Assembly: GCA_018433885.1 (NCBI GenBank)
Contig: JAHDQK010000017.1
Location: forward strand, 1 to 48,762
Reading direction: 5' to 3'
Origin: Candidatus Cloacimonadota bacterium
Lineage (GTDB): Bacteria; Cloacimonadota; Cloacimonadia; Cloacimonadales; Cloacimonadaceae
DNA length: 48,762 bases
Numbering within the stretch: position 1 is the first letter of the stretch; each line of letters opens with the position of its first letter. This document shows positions 1 through 9,180 of this stretch, one piece after another. A model generated the notes under the pieces. The model was not told the DNA's origin, did no database searches, and saw only the letters and a list, made by a program, of their open reading frames with translations. The position numbers and the translations under genes are program-made.

Positions 1-35
1 AGATAGTAATGCATCCAATTCATGGCTTATTTGAT

Positions 36-516
36 GTTTCAATCCTTGTTTTAATGGATGGATGGGTAAAGACACACCTATCTCATATTTTCTACCATCA
101 CTTGTTACCTGTTTCAATCCTTGTTTTAATGGATGGATGGGTAAAGACAAATATTTTCAAGCACAACTTCCCAATTTTTTGTATGGTTTCAATCCTTGTT
201 TTAATGGATGGATGGGTAAAGACATTGATGTTAAATCGCTGAATCGCAGAGCGCAGTTGTTTCAATCCTTGTTTTAATGGATGGATGGGTAAAGACACAG
301 TTTGGTGAGGTTTTGGCGACTTTGGCGATGGGGTTTCAATCCTTGTTTTAATGGATGGATGGGTAAAGACGCAGATCATTAGGGACATCAAAAGCCACAT
401 CGAGGGTTTCAATCCTTGTTTTAATGGATGGATGGGTAAAGACATGATTATTTATTGATTTCATGCAATCATTATCCAGTTTCAATCCTTGTTTTAATGG
501 ATGGATGGGTAAAGAC
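36..516 (-). CRISPR. CRISPR array, seven 38-bp repeats, type I-B
   Basis: Seven apparently identical 38-bp repeats start at 36, 111, 186, 259, 333, 406 and 479. They are separated by six different spacers of 35-37 bp. Read on the minus strand, each repeat begins GTCTTTACCC, contains three tandem CATC steps and ends in GGATTGAAAC. The ATTGAAAC end is the usual 8-nt 5' handle of I-B type crRNAs, so the array is transcribed leftwards, in the same direction as the cas operon. The 35 bp before the first repeat are the length of a spacer, so the array continues beyond the window. Repeats show no decay at the right end, consistent with that being the leader-proximal end. The repeat has only a weak possible stem (ATCC/GGAT). 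Short open frames across the array are artefacts of the repeat. Confidence 0.98.
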
Positions 517-697
517 CCAAAGCGGAAGCTATCTGGCTATATAATTTTAAGTTAGGCATGAATCTCAGAGAGGAATACCCACGAATAATGGAGGATTCGA
601 ACTGCGTTTCACGCTGATTTTCCGAGTTCAGACAGCCCTAAACACACTATGCAAGGTCAAAGAACAAACAAACAGCAAATTTGTCAATAAAAACGTC
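517..697 (-). promoter_or_regulatory. Probable CRISPR leader
   Basis: This 181-bp stretch lies between the cas4 stop and the leader-proximal repeat and holds no gene. Its position follows from the repeat orientation. An AT-rich block at 538-550, AATTATATA on the minus strand, sits about 25 bp upstream of the first repeat and could be a -10 region. I see no convincing matching -35. The leader function is inferred from position. Confidence 0.6.
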
Positions 698-1285
698 TCA
701 GGAAACGCACAGATTTCGATATGTGCAATCCTCACATTTTCTGATGGCGGTTTTGGCGTTGGGGAATGCTCCGTGGTATGTTATGTTGAAGATCTTCTCC
801 AGGACAGTTAGAGCGTTTTCCTTCATGGGTTTGGTTATAGGAAGCATCTCCAGGTGGTTTTTTGATCTTACATATACTAGATATGCGTTTGATACGGGTA
901 GTCCGAAGTTCTCTTCTATCAGTAGGGAATAAAGGGTCTGTTGCATTTTCAGAGTCTTATAAACACGATTATCCCAATACGCGTACTTATAGTCCAGAGG
1001 CGCCGCACTACCATCATTCAGAAAGAGCACTTCGTCAACTTTACCCACTAAGTGCAGACTTGGTGAGCTGAGATAGACGTCTAGGGATTTGTCAATAACG
1101 CCGATTTTACTGCGAAGGTATTCTTTGTTCTGGACCATCTTCAATACATGAATATCTCTGCCTTTATTAACTAGGTGCCGGCGGTGCTCGTGTTGTTGGA
1201 TTTTTAGCACATTCATGAAGTACACAAAGCGAGGGCAATACATGTATTGGATTACTTCAGACGGAGTGATAAAAACAGGATCCAC
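698..1285 (-). CDS. cas4: CRISPR-associated exonuclease Cas4
   Basis: This is a 195-aa Cas4-type RecB-family nuclease that acts in spacer acquisition by trimming prespacer ends and checking PAMs. Four cysteines for an iron-sulfur cluster are visible: C17 in the N-terminal YCPR motif, and C184, C187 and C193 at the C-terminus. The nuclease core shows GKVDEV (D84), LDYK (D98, K100) and a following QTLYS helix. The start codon is GTG, three bases after the cas2 stop, and there is no better in-frame start nearby. It is the last gene of the cas operon, after cas1-cas2. In many I-B loci cas4 instead precedes cas1. Identification is firm. Confidence 0.93.
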   Translation of the reverse strand: MDPVFITPSEVIQYMYCPRFVYFMNVLKIQQHEHRRHLVNKGRDIHVLKMVQNKEYLRSKIGVIDKSLDVYLSSPSLHLVGKVDEVLFLNDGSAAPLDYKYAYWDNRVYKTLKMQQTLYSLLIEENFGLPVSNAYLVYVRSKNHLEMLPITKPMKENALTVLEKIFNITYHGAFPNAKTAIRKCEDCTYRNLCVS

Positions 1286-1288
1286 TTA

Positions 1289-1579
1289 CTACACCAGAAG
1301 CGCTTTGATCTCGTCAGTAATCAAGTCTCTATCAAAGGCTTGTCCAAGAAGAACGCAGGCGTTGAAGTCTTCTCTACACATGGGGAAAATGTAAACACGA
1401 TCTACCTCGGAATCGATCAGATCTTCGATAATGGTGCGCAATTCTTTGATCTGTGTCTTGTTCATCTCACCCAACCAGACAGAGTACTGAACGCGGTAGA
1501 TGCCGGATTTTTCGCAGCTTTTTACTACTTTATTTCGGATTCTGTCTTTAGCAATGTCGTACATAACCCATGTAAGCAT
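1289..1579 (-). CDS. cas2: CRISPR-associated endoribonuclease-fold protein Cas2
   Basis: This 96-aa protein has the normal Cas2 size. The first beta strand ends with the conserved Asp (MLTWVMYDIA), followed by KSCEKSGIYRVQYSVWLGE and a later strand RVYIFPMC. Cas2 dimers bridge two Cas1 dimers in the integrase that inserts spacers at the leader-proximal repeat. The ATG overlaps the cas1 stop by one base (TAATG arrangement), so the two are almost certainly translationally coupled. It is followed three bases later by cas4, completing an adaptation module directly next to the array. Confidence 0.95.
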   Translation of the reverse strand: MLTWVMYDIAKDRIRNKVVKSCEKSGIYRVQYSVWLGEMNKTQIKELRTIIEDLIDSEVDRVYIFPMCREDFNACVLLGQAFDRDLITDEIKALLV

Positions 1580-2634
1580 TATTCCTCTTCCTTATCAAAG
1601 GCAAGTTTGGGATTTATGAAGTTTTCGAATCTAGTCGCAACTGAACTTTCCAAATAGCTTTCTTTCTTCCCGATCAAGAAGTTTGCAAACGCATGGGCGT
1701 CAGTTTGGATCATTTCGATACGTTTGCGATTCTTGTTGCGATAGCGAATTATCTGATCGAGGTTCTCTAAAAAATAGGGAGCAAAGAACTTCTTTCCCTC
1801 AGTGCTGAGATTAAAGCCGTTGTGAACCTGTTCTAGATACTCAGGCTTACATTTGCCTCTGGAAAAGAGATAGAACACAGATTCGTCTGCAAGGATCCGG
1901 TATGCTTCAATGAAGTCGAAAACAAAGCTTTTCTTGTTGTAGTTGTCACAGTGCAACAAGCCGATATAGGGGTCAAGCCCGGCTATTATCAATGCTCTTT
2001 CAGTTTTGGAATATAGAATTCCATAGGCATAGTTCAGGAAAGCATTGAAGGCATCCTTTGCTGGTCTGGAGCTTCTACCTTCAAAATGCCACTGACCCGG
2101 AATCATCATGCTTAATAGGGAGAAATAGACTTTGGAGGCACTACCTTCCAAACCCATGATGATTGGGGTCAAATCATCGAGAGAACCATTTGACCCAAAG
2201 ATTGAGATGGCGTAGTTTCGCATTAGTTCTATCCGCTTCTTGTCTTCATCATTTACCCAATCACGTTTCGATATCAGGGTTTTTACAAATCGGTACTGAT
2301 TCATTATCTTTAGGCAAATCCAGCGCTTGATGAAATCCAGTCCCGAGGCATCTGATAGCATTTCCAGCTGGCGCCTGCGGATCAAAACAGTACTTCCGAT
2401 GCGCGGAAACCACACCCGGGCATAGGGATTGCCATAATTATCGAGCATAACCACATCGATGTTGTAATCCATTGCTAGTTGGATGGCGTCTGAGCTTATC
2501 TGCACGGCATTTGAGATCACGATGCTACTGATCTTCTGAGGTGATACCTTGATCTTCTTCTCATTCACAAAGATTTCGAACATATCGTCTTTTTTACGAA
2601 GAGCAGAGCCGTAGGAGTTTAGATAGAGCTCCAT
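1579..2634 (-). CDS. cas1: CRISPR-associated integrase Cas1
   Basis: This 351-aa Cas1 is the metal-dependent integrase of spacer acquisition. The N-terminal beta domain is followed by the helical catalytic domain. The three acidic/histidine positions are visible as E163 in MGLEGSASK, H228 in LLHCDNYNK and D240 in FDFIEAYR. The frame is open 69 bases further upstream. I place the start at the ATG giving MELYLNSYGS because it begins the family's first strand and lies two bases after the cas3 stop. The longer form would overlap cas3 by 67 bases. There is no strong ribosome-binding site, so coupling to cas3 translation is likely. Confidence 0.94.
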   Translation of the reverse strand: MELYLNSYGSALRKKDDMFEIFVNEKKIKVSPQKISSIVISNAVQISSDAIQLAMDYNIDVVMLDNYGNPYARVWFPRIGSTVLIRRRQLEMLSDASGLDFIKRWICLKIMNQYRFVKTLISKRDWVNDEDKKRIELMRNYAISIFGSNGSLDDLTPIIMGLEGSASKVYFSLLSMMIPGQWHFEGRSSRPAKDAFNAFLNYAYGILYSKTERALIIAGLDPYIGLLHCDNYNKKSFVFDFIEAYRILADESVFYLFSRGKCKPEYLEQVHNGFNLSTEGKKFFAPYFLENLDQIIRYRNKNRKRIEMIQTDAHAFANFLIGKKESYLESSVATRFENFINPKLAFDKEEE

Positions 2635-2636
2635 AG

Positions 2637-4946
2637 TTAAAAAATGTAGTCTTCTTGAGTCTGTTCTCTTTTGAAGCCTGTTTGCATGTCGTAATGAAGA
2701 CACAAGTTATCCTGATCCACAAAGTAGATGAAGTCGTCTGTCTTGATAAACCTCCTATCCACGTTTATCATATATGGCCCCATTCTTCGAAATAAACTCT
2801 TGATTAGGGCTCTTTGTTCGAAGTCTTTAGCGTCTGTGGATCTTTTCAATTCCCTGAACTCGCTTGCTAGGATCGAGGCTTCCGGATCGCTCTCTATGAA
2901 CACAGTTTGGGTCGGGAAGCTTTCTATGAGATTGAAAGCTAATGGATTATGTTTAGGATGGTAGCTTAGGGCAGAATCCAAATCCAAACGCAATAAACTA
3001 CCAATAATGTTTCTTGACCTATCCTGCGTAGCCACCATGTGCAAGTGATGGTAGTATTCATTGCTCATAAAGAAGAACTCAGATTCCGGAATCGGATTCC
3101 GAAATTCCGAAAGAACCTTTATCGTTCCATATACTAGCGTCTGATCATATATGTATTTCCAGTAGGGCTTGTTATCTTTTGCTAACTGAAAGACCAACAC
3201 TTTCGAGCGGGTTTTTACGGAATTACGGTTACATCTACCTGAAGCTTGAATAATTGAGTCGAGAGGAGCCAGATCCCGGTAAACCACATCTACATCAATA
3301 TCTACTCCTGCTTCCACAACTTGGGTCGACACAATAATGAGTCCTTTTCCGGAGTGTTTCTTGATTTTGTTTATTCGCTCAAGTCTCTGTTTAGGGATCA
3401 CGTTCGAGGATAGATAGATGAGGTCTACGTTTGGAATATTCTGCTGTAACTTTTCAAAAAGCTCGAGCGAGCTTTTGATCGTATTCAATATAAGCAAACG
3501 TTTCATATCTGGCTCAGATCTGATATCAGAGCAGATAATCTCGACCAATTGATCCATACAGATAGTGGTGTTTATGAGATCATGGAACAACTCAATACGG
3601 TTAAGACTTTTAAACCAAACATCTTTTTGTGTAGCCAGTTCCAAAAGTTCAGGATCATCGGGATCGAAAATTAAGGGAAGTGTAGCTGTTACGAGAATGA
3701 AAACCGAGTTTAACTGAGAACTTATCAATTTTAGGCTATGTTTTAAGAGTGGCCAGTAATAATGAGGGATGTTCTGTATTTCATCCAAAAGGATAATGGC
3801 ATTTGATAGCCGATGAAACCTTTTGAGGCTGGAATTCCTTGTAGATAGAAATGTCGCCATCAGTTGTACGAAAGTGGTAACCACTAGTTCACTCTCCCAG
3901 GTTTCGACCAAATATTCAGACTCATTTTTGGAATTCTCATCTCGACCAGTGTACACAAAATCTGTAAGATGGTGATGCGCCAGCAATGTGCTTGAATCTG
4001 GTGAGACATCGCTATTGCGCAAAACACTTTGGAATACCTGATGGTTCTGATCAATTACAGAAGTAAAGGGGAGGCAGTAGATGATGTGATCAAGCTCTGG
4101 TCTGATCTTCCTGAGTTCAAGAGCAACTTTTAGTGAGCTCAATGTCTTACCCGCTCCTGTTGGTAGATTGATTGAGTACAATCCTACTTCGTGCCTGAGA
4201 GCTAATGACAAGGAATTATATGCCTGTTCGCGTATCTGGTCTATCTCTCGGTCGGTGTTTGTGAAATGCGTTTTGAACCTATCCAGAAGATCAGTTTCCC
4301 AGACTTGCTTCACGGTATAATTGGCATTCTGATGAAAAATAGCTGAGTACTTATCCGACCATATCAACAAAGAGAATAAATAGTCTAAGACTATCCAAGT
4401 GTTTTCTTGAATGTTCTTTCTTTGCTTCCGGAACAGCATTGAGGGAGAGCTTTTGGTGAAATATTTTATCACATCCTGAAAGCCAGCATGGGATAGATTA
4501 GTAGGTAAGCCAAGGTGTTCAAATATGTTATTCAACTCATAATAATCCATGTGCTCACTTATCTTCAGGAGTTCCTCAGGTGAAAGGTCTTGCCCAACGG
4601 ATTCCGTGAAGTTTCCTAAAGGACCATGGTGTGAAGCAATGCAAACATAAGCAATCAAGGCATCAAGAGTGTTTGTCTGATACTGCGTTATTAGATGGTA
4701 GCATGCCCAAAGAGCGGATATCTCACTGTGACGGGTTAGTTTACTACGGGGTGCCTTTTGTGAAAGATAATCCTGGAAACAAGAAGATCCTTTTCCCAGA
4801 TCATGAAAAGCAAGGATCACCCGGAGGACAGTTCTGAACTTGGAGAATACCGCATTTCTATCGAATGTGGTCAAGCCGCTGCTAAGAACTTGATCCAGAT
4901 GATCCCTGAGCAAGACATCGGGATGAGAGAGAAGCTTAAAACTCAT
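2637..4946 (-). CDS. cas3: CRISPR-associated helicase-nuclease Cas3 (HD plus DExH)
   Basis: This 769-aa single-chain Cas3 is recruited by Cascade to unwind and degrade target DNA. The N-terminal HD nuclease shows FHDLGKG (H48-D49), H73, and SHHGPLG (H106-H107). The superfamily 2 helicase follows: Walker A LPTGAGKT (about 261-268), motif II DEIQ (388-391), motif III VTATLP (419-424) and motif VI QASGRCNRN (567-575). DEIQ in place of DEVH is a variant seen in the Cas3 family and need not abolish activity. The ATG overlaps the end of cas5 by 11 bases and lacks a clear ribosome-binding site, so coupled translation is likely. The protein appears complete. Confidence 0.95.
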   Translation of the reverse strand: MSFKLLSHPDVLLRDHLDQVLSSGLTTFDRNAVFSKFRTVLRVILAFHDLGKGSSCFQDYLSQKAPRSKLTRHSEISALWACYHLITQYQTNTLDALIAYVCIASHHGPLGNFTESVGQDLSPEELLKISEHMDYYELNNIFEHLGLPTNLSHAGFQDVIKYFTKSSPSMLFRKQRKNIQENTWIVLDYLFSLLIWSDKYSAIFHQNANYTVKQVWETDLLDRFKTHFTNTDREIDQIREQAYNSLSLALRHEVGLYSINLPTGAGKTLSSLKVALELRKIRPELDHIIYCLPFTSVIDQNHQVFQSVLRNSDVSPDSSTLLAHHHLTDFVYTGRDENSKNESEYLVETWESELVVTTFVQLMATFLSTRNSSLKRFHRLSNAIILLDEIQNIPHYYWPLLKHSLKLISSQLNSVFILVTATLPLIFDPDDPELLELATQKDVWFKSLNRIELFHDLINTTICMDQLVEIICSDIRSEPDMKRLLILNTIKSSLELFEKLQQNIPNVDLIYLSSNVIPKQRLERINKIKKHSGKGLIIVSTQVVEAGVDIDVDVVYRDLAPLDSIIQASGRCNRNSVKTRSKVLVFQLAKDNKPYWKYIYDQTLVYGTIKVLSEFRNPIPESEFFFMSNEYYHHLHMVATQDRSRNIIGSLLRLDLDSALSYHPKHNPLAFNLIESFPTQTVFIESDPEASILASEFRELKRSTDAKDFEQRALIKSLFRRMGPYMINVDRRFIKTDDFIYFVDQDNLCLHYDMQTGFKREQTQEDYIF

Positions 4947-5652
4947 GAATGGTATCGTTTAAGTTATCCACGACGTATGAAGTATCGTTGCAAATCATGG
5001 GAATAGCGGCGCCATTCATCTCAAAGAGCACCTCCCCATAGCTCGTTACTTCCCTGCTGTTAGTCATAGTAATGGGAAGTACTACTTTCTGAAGTTTGAG
5101 AGGTAAATCCAAGAGCAGTTCCTTTACTGCGGACATTGGAGTAATGGTGCTCATGGTCAGCCTTTGATCAGGTGGAACTGGCGTCAGACTATGCTCTCCC
5201 ATGTAGTCAAAGTTTGCCAGACATCCACTGATACCTAAGCAAACTGTATATACGCTCTTATGTGAATGTAAAAGACTTTTTAGCCTCGCATACAACTCTC
5301 GATCTTCACAAGAAAAATAGATCCTGTAACGTACACTCTTTAGAAATTCGACGTTGGTGGGTTTGTGTGCAGGAAAATCAAACAGGTGTGTTGGTGACGT
5401 TGTCTTCAAATAGTTATGAGCAATTCTGACCTTCCTGATCGGATTCATAATCCTCAAGGCAATAAAGCTTTTATCCTTGCTAAAAGTCTCTGGATTTTCT
5501 GCTTTGTCAATTCCGACTATAGCACCTATGACTCCGCTTACAACTGTTCTGGGCGGTATGGAGAAGCTAAGAGGAGACATGTTTGTAAAGAATTTCCTGA
5601 ACTGGGCGTGATCTCCAAACAGCTCAAAACATAATACTTTATCTGGTTTCAT
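4936..5652 (-). CDS. cas5: Cascade subunit Cas5 (type I-B)
   Basis: This 238-aa Cas5 binds the 5' handle of the crRNA and caps the Cas7 backbone. The N-terminus has the family pattern: a hydrophobic strand (KVLCFELFGDHAQFRKFFTN) followed by SFSIPPRTVVSGVIGAIVG, the loop-helix typical of Cas5 N-terminal domains. The ATG is preceded by GGGAG. It lies 25 bp after cas7 and overlaps cas3. Length and order match the I-B (Cas5h/Cas5b) subgroup. Confidence 0.92.
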   Translation of the reverse strand: MKPDKVLCFELFGDHAQFRKFFTNMSPLSFSIPPRTVVSGVIGAIVGIDKAENPETFSKDKSFIALRIMNPIRKVRIAHNYLKTTSPTHLFDFPAHKPTNVEFLKSVRYRIYFSCEDRELYARLKSLLHSHKSVYTVCLGISGCLANFDYMGEHSLTPVPPDQRLTMSTITPMSAVKELLLDLPLKLQKVVLPITMTNSREVTSYGEVLFEMNGAAIPMICNDTSYVVDNLNDTIHEF

Positions 5653-5677
5653 GTTGACTCCCGCAGATACAGGATGT

Positions 5678-6547
5678 TCACCATCCCGTTAGTTCAAGAT
5701 TCGGGTCTTTTTGAAGGTAGATCTCCGGTTTGTGATCTCCCATGCCATCAAGAATTGATTTCAAAGGACTCATATCAAGTTGAAAATCACTTATACTGCG
5801 AATTTTTTCGTCATGCAATCCCGAGACTAGCTTGATGTGTTTATCCAGTTCACCAATAAAGTAGTTCGGAGACTGATGCTCAAGCGTAAGCAGGAGCCTG
5901 GGGTTGTGCTCCATTTTTGATCTGGTGATGAGTTGCTTGGTACCGTTCCAGATAGCGGTCTTGAGCATCTCAATATCGTCGGTACTCAGCCTAGTATGCT
6001 TAGCAGCATTCTCGTTGATAATTCCGTAGAAAGCGATGAAAGAATAGGGTAGGATGTATTCTTCACGGAATGTCTGTTGTTGAGCTCCGGGTTTTCCAGC
6101 GAAAGCTCCTGTCCCCTTTATGTACATCATATCTACCTTATGGAGAGAATGCCCCATCTTGAACTGAACTGGACCAGTAAAAGTGATGGATGATTTGTCC
6201 AAAGGAATAACTCCACCAAAAAGCCTGATATCTATACATGCCTCTATGACTAAATCCAGATTGTCTTTATAAGTTTTTGCTCGATTTTTACCATCCTTGA
6301 GTCCCTTGGTCGGGTCTTCTTCCATAAATGTCTGTCTAACAAAGATATCTTTAATTGTGTCCTGATTATAGCCCTCATAGTTATAAAGGTAATCTCTAAT
6401 TGTCCTTTTCAGCCTTACATCGGTTACAATATTGATCCCTGTTTCTTCATCAATACGTGGTTTGTTCTCATCCGAAGGGTCGCCGTTGGGGTTGGCATTT
6501 TGAACGTCGTAGAGGAATAGGACTTCTGTTCTTTTAATCTCAGACAT
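5678..6547 (-). CDS. cas7: Cascade backbone subunit Cas7 (Csh2 family)
   Basis: This 289-aa Cas7 is the RAMP protein that polymerises along the crRNA spacer. The hallmark strand-loop YDVQNANPNGDP stands near the N-terminus, followed by RIDEETG and TDVRLKRTIRDYL, as in Csh2 proteins. The frame is open for nine further codons upstream. I chose the ATG giving MSEIKRTE because an AAGGAGAG ribosome-binding site lies about six bases before it. That also puts the start just after the cas8b stop instead of inside it. Confidence 0.95.
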   Translation of the reverse strand: MSEIKRTEVLFLYDVQNANPNGDPSDENKPRIDEETGINIVTDVRLKRTIRDYLYNYEGYNQDTIKDIFVRQTFMEEDPTKGLKDGKNRAKTYKDNLDLVIEACIDIRLFGGVIPLDKSSITFTGPVQFKMGHSLHKVDMMYIKGTGAFAGKPGAQQQTFREEYILPYSFIAFYGIINENAAKHTRLSTDDIEMLKTAIWNGTKQLITRSKMEHNPRLLLTLEHQSPNYFIGELDKHIKLVSGLHDEKIRSISDFQLDMSPLKSILDGMGDHKPEIYLQKDPNLELTGW

Positions 6548-6557
6548 GGTACTCTCC

Positions 6558-8423
6558 TTATTGATTGTTTTCAATTTCTTGTTTTTTGGTGTCTTTAAAC
6601 TTTTTGTTCAATGTCATGCCTAGGGCAAAAATGAAGCTGATTTCATCATTTGAAAGTTCATCAATACCCCCCATGATCATCAGTTCTGCAATATTCTGCT
6701 CAAGTTCTTGATAGTAGTTCTTGTCGTATTGAATCAGCTTCTCTTTGGCTTCAGTAAAGACCCTATGCACTAGTTTTTTATCCATTTTTAAGCTGTTTAG
6801 CCTTTTTCTAAATGGCGCGGATCCTTTATCCTGTAATTGAATATTGATCAGGTACTGGGTTAAAACTCCAGTCATAAATACGTATTGTTTGGCGCTGGAT
6901 TCGAAGAAATCTTGGTGTTCCTTGAAGAAATCGGCGAACTTGCCTGTCATGACAACCTCCTTACAGGTGTGTGGTTTATTAGATTGCAATATGTCAAGAT
7001 GTGTGAGGAACTTTAGCAGAAGAAACGCTTTCAATGTAGTTAGTTGATAATTCTGATCATTGGCAAATCTACGTCGGACAACTTCGGTTATCCTATGTAA
7101 TAAAAAACCGTACGATATCCTTTTTTGCATGAAAATACTACGTGATAGCTCCAAGAATGCCTTGGAAAAATCTCCCTCAATTCTATCGTTTATGGGAAAG
7201 AACTCTTTAATTGTATCAAATCTAAACTCTAGGTCATATATCTCTCCACTTTGACGCCCAGGTAATTCATGAAATACATCGTATCTTTCAGCCCTATCTT
7301 TGGCTTCAAAGATTGATTTAAACTGGCAAGGGAAAATATCTTCAATGGTAACTAGGATCTTGAATTCTGCATTATTTATGGCATAAAAGAGCATAGTAAA
7401 AGAAGCCTCGTTATCTGCTTCGGCTAAATAATCGAAGACTTCTTTGGAATATTGGTCAATAATTTTACGGCGTTTGCCGAGGCTAAACTCACCTAGGCGG
7501 GGTTCTAAATGAAGCAGAGCATCAGGATTTGCATCATGTTGGGCAACCATTATCTCCACAATTGCTTCCATGGAAATTGCCAATGGATCTGATTGGATAA
7601 CGCTTGGAATAAGCAGATAATTGAATCCGCAAAACTTGAAGTTGAAATACTTGTTTACTACCGGACGCATTTTCTTGAGTTTAGTAGCGCATTGCGGGCA
7701 TACGGGGTAATTCTTGTGCGCCTGCTCCCTGTCAAATCCACCTGCCAGAGGTGCGAGATCAGTTTTTGAAGCATAGAAGTTGTAAATAGATACATATCCC
7801 CAAAGCTCATTCTGAGTAGTATTGCACATTGAGCAAAGCATGTCTCTACCAACAATATGTTTGTTGCCGAGCGTATAGAAATCCTTAAAATAATCTTCTG
7901 CAGCTTTCTCCCTGATTCTGGTAAAGTATTTAGATCGGCCTATGTATTCTCCATTGATGCTGATAGTGAAGATGAAGGGATTCTTCTTGGTGCCATTAAG
8001 GTACTGATCGAGTGCTTCGAAGATCTCGTGATAATGATCGGAAAAAAAACCATAAAGACATTCCAGATCCTGGTTTTGCTTAGTATTGTCTCTTATTATT
8101 CTAATGAATTTCTTATAATCTTTTGATGAAGCTGAATACTCGCCATCGGTTTTTAGTCCCTCTTCCGAAACATATAGAGTCAAAAATGGAGATACAGACA
8201 TTGCAGAAGCTCCACGATAAAAGAAATCGGATAAATTCATTTTAGAATCGTAATCTACGAGTGTGGTACCTAAAAGTTCTAGCTTCTCGTCTGAAATCTC
8301 AAAATCAAGGCTTATCACCTTAAGATTTGGTTTTGATCCAACCTCAAGTCCATATTCATTTTCAAAGATTTCTAGGTATTCAGTGGGGATGTTCTCGTAT
8401 AAAGCGTGCATTTTATGTATCAT
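6558..8423 (-). CDS. cas8b: Cascade large subunit Cas8b (Csh1/TM1802 family)
   Basis: This 621-aa protein is the large subunit that recognises the PAM and recruits Cas3. A zinc-binding region is clear: CSMC (C197, C200) and CPQC (C242, C245), the arrangement known from TM1802-type Csh1 proteins. Its place between cas6 and cas7 supports the assignment. The ATG overlaps the cas6 stop (ATGA) and has a strong GGAGGTG site just upstream. The C-terminus is Lys/Glu-rich and poorly conserved in this family. Sequence in this subunit diverges fast, so the name rests on the zinc motifs, size and position together. Confidence 0.88.
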   Translation of the reverse strand: MIHKMHALYENIPTEYLEIFENEYGLEVGSKPNLKVISLDFEISDEKLELLGTTLVDYDSKMNLSDFFYRGASAMSVSPFLTLYVSEEGLKTDGEYSASSKDYKKFIRIIRDNTKQNQDLECLYGFFSDHYHEIFEALDQYLNGTKKNPFIFTISINGEYIGRSKYFTRIREKAAEDYFKDFYTLGNKHIVGRDMLCSMCNTTQNELWGYVSIYNFYASKTDLAPLAGGFDREQAHKNYPVCPQCATKLKKMRPVVNKYFNFKFCGFNYLLIPSVIQSDPLAISMEAIVEIMVAQHDANPDALLHLEPRLGEFSLGKRRKIIDQYSKEVFDYLAEADNEASFTMLFYAINNAEFKILVTIEDIFPCQFKSIFEAKDRAERYDVFHELPGRQSGEIYDLEFRFDTIKEFFPINDRIEGDFSKAFLELSRSIFMQKRISYGFLLHRITEVVRRRFANDQNYQLTTLKAFLLLKFLTHLDILQSNKPHTCKEVVMTGKFADFFKEHQDFFESSAKQYVFMTGVLTQYLINIQLQDKGSAPFRKRLNSLKMDKKLVHRVFTEAKEKLIQYDKNYYQELEQNIAELMIMGGIDELSNDEISFIFALGMTLNKKFKDTKKQEIENNQ

Positions 8424-9094
8424 TTCACCTCCTTATTTGGTTGGACTACCCCAAAACCCCGGCTAACCTGTTTACCCAGTGCTAGAAACTCGGGAATTTC
8501 AAAATTAGTCATAAAATCACCATAAAAACAGTGCATCGGGATATTATGGAAATTTCTAGAAACCTGGCGGTATGTGCCATCTACGCTGAGGGAGTTAAAA
8601 TCCGGGATTGTATAAGAAAAGGCTTTCGCAAGAGTGAGTAGATTGCCACGCAGGATGCTATTCAAGCTTTGGGTTTGCGCTAAAGTGTTTGTCTTTACAT
8701 AGTCTTTGTAATTCTCCTGATTCAGTGCCATCCAAGGTGAGTTAAAGCGGTAATCGCGCAGTTCTTCTGTTTGTCCAAAATTCGCTTGTTTGAGATCAAT
8801 GAAAAGCTCATTTACTATCAAGCTGCGCATCCCGATGCGGATGTGATGGCGATCCATGATAACACGTTTTAAGGCATTTAAGCCGTCCCCGATGCCAATC
8901 AGAGCCGGATGTCCTCGATAGATCCGGTATTGGATCTTTGGATATTGAAACGCAGGCTTGCCATCTGCCCTGTGGTTGTGAAACAGTGGTTCATCCTGGT
9001 ACTTCTGTGCAAAATAGCCCCTTAACTTGGGAATGTCGAACGCGTTTAGACTCATGTCCGTAAAGGCTACTATCATATACTCGACATTTATCAT
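8420..9094 (-). CDS. cas6: CRISPR RNA endonuclease Cas6 (Cas6b type)
   Basis: This 224-aa Cas6 cuts the precursor transcript within each repeat. The N-terminal part shows the Cas6b pattern PKLRGYFAQKY, HNHRADGKPAFQYP and YRIYRGHPALIGIGDG. The middle shows FNSPWMALNQENY, and the C-terminal Gly-rich loop reads LGKQVSRGFGVV. The frame is open 114 bases upstream. I chose the ATG at 9094 because AGGAAGGAG lies seven bases before it and the family's first strand starts there. It is the first cas gene and so probably marks the promoter-proximal end of the operon. Confidence 0.9.
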   Translation of the reverse strand: MINVEYMIVAFTDMSLNAFDIPKLRGYFAQKYQDEPLFHNHRADGKPAFQYPKIQYRIYRGHPALIGIGDGLNALKRVIMDRHHIRIGMRSLIVNELFIDLKQANFGQTEELRDYRFNSPWMALNQENYKDYVKTNTLAQTQSLNSILRGNLLTLAKAFSYTIPDFNSLSVDGTYRQVSRNFHNIPMHCFYGDFMTNFEIPEFLALGKQVSRGFGVVQPNKEVK

Positions 9095-9118
9095 GGAAAG
9101 GCTCCTTCCTAATTTTCG

Positions 9119-9135
9119 TGCATACATAGCATGCA
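9119..9135. promoter_or_regulatory. Inverted repeat upstream of cas6, possible operator
   Basis: TGCAT and ATGCA are separated by seven bases, forming a small dyad 25 bp upstream of the cas6 start and just beyond its ribosome-binding site. Its size and place would suit a repressor site or an mRNA hairpin in the cas leader. A 5-bp dyad can occur by chance. I found no convincing -10 and -35 pair for the cas operon in 9095-9200. Confidence 0.25.
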
Positions 9136-9180
9136 AGATAAAAACGAATGCTGTTGCAAGAGAAGGTGTATTGAAAAACT

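Noticed and set aside
9-445. Open frames across the CRISPR array on both strands
   Set aside because: They are made of translated repeats (for example the recurring MDGWVKT) and random spacer sequence.
580-610. TTCGAAC-like T-loop sequence in the CRISPR leader suggesting a tRNA
   Set aside because: No acceptor, anticodon or D stem can be built around it.
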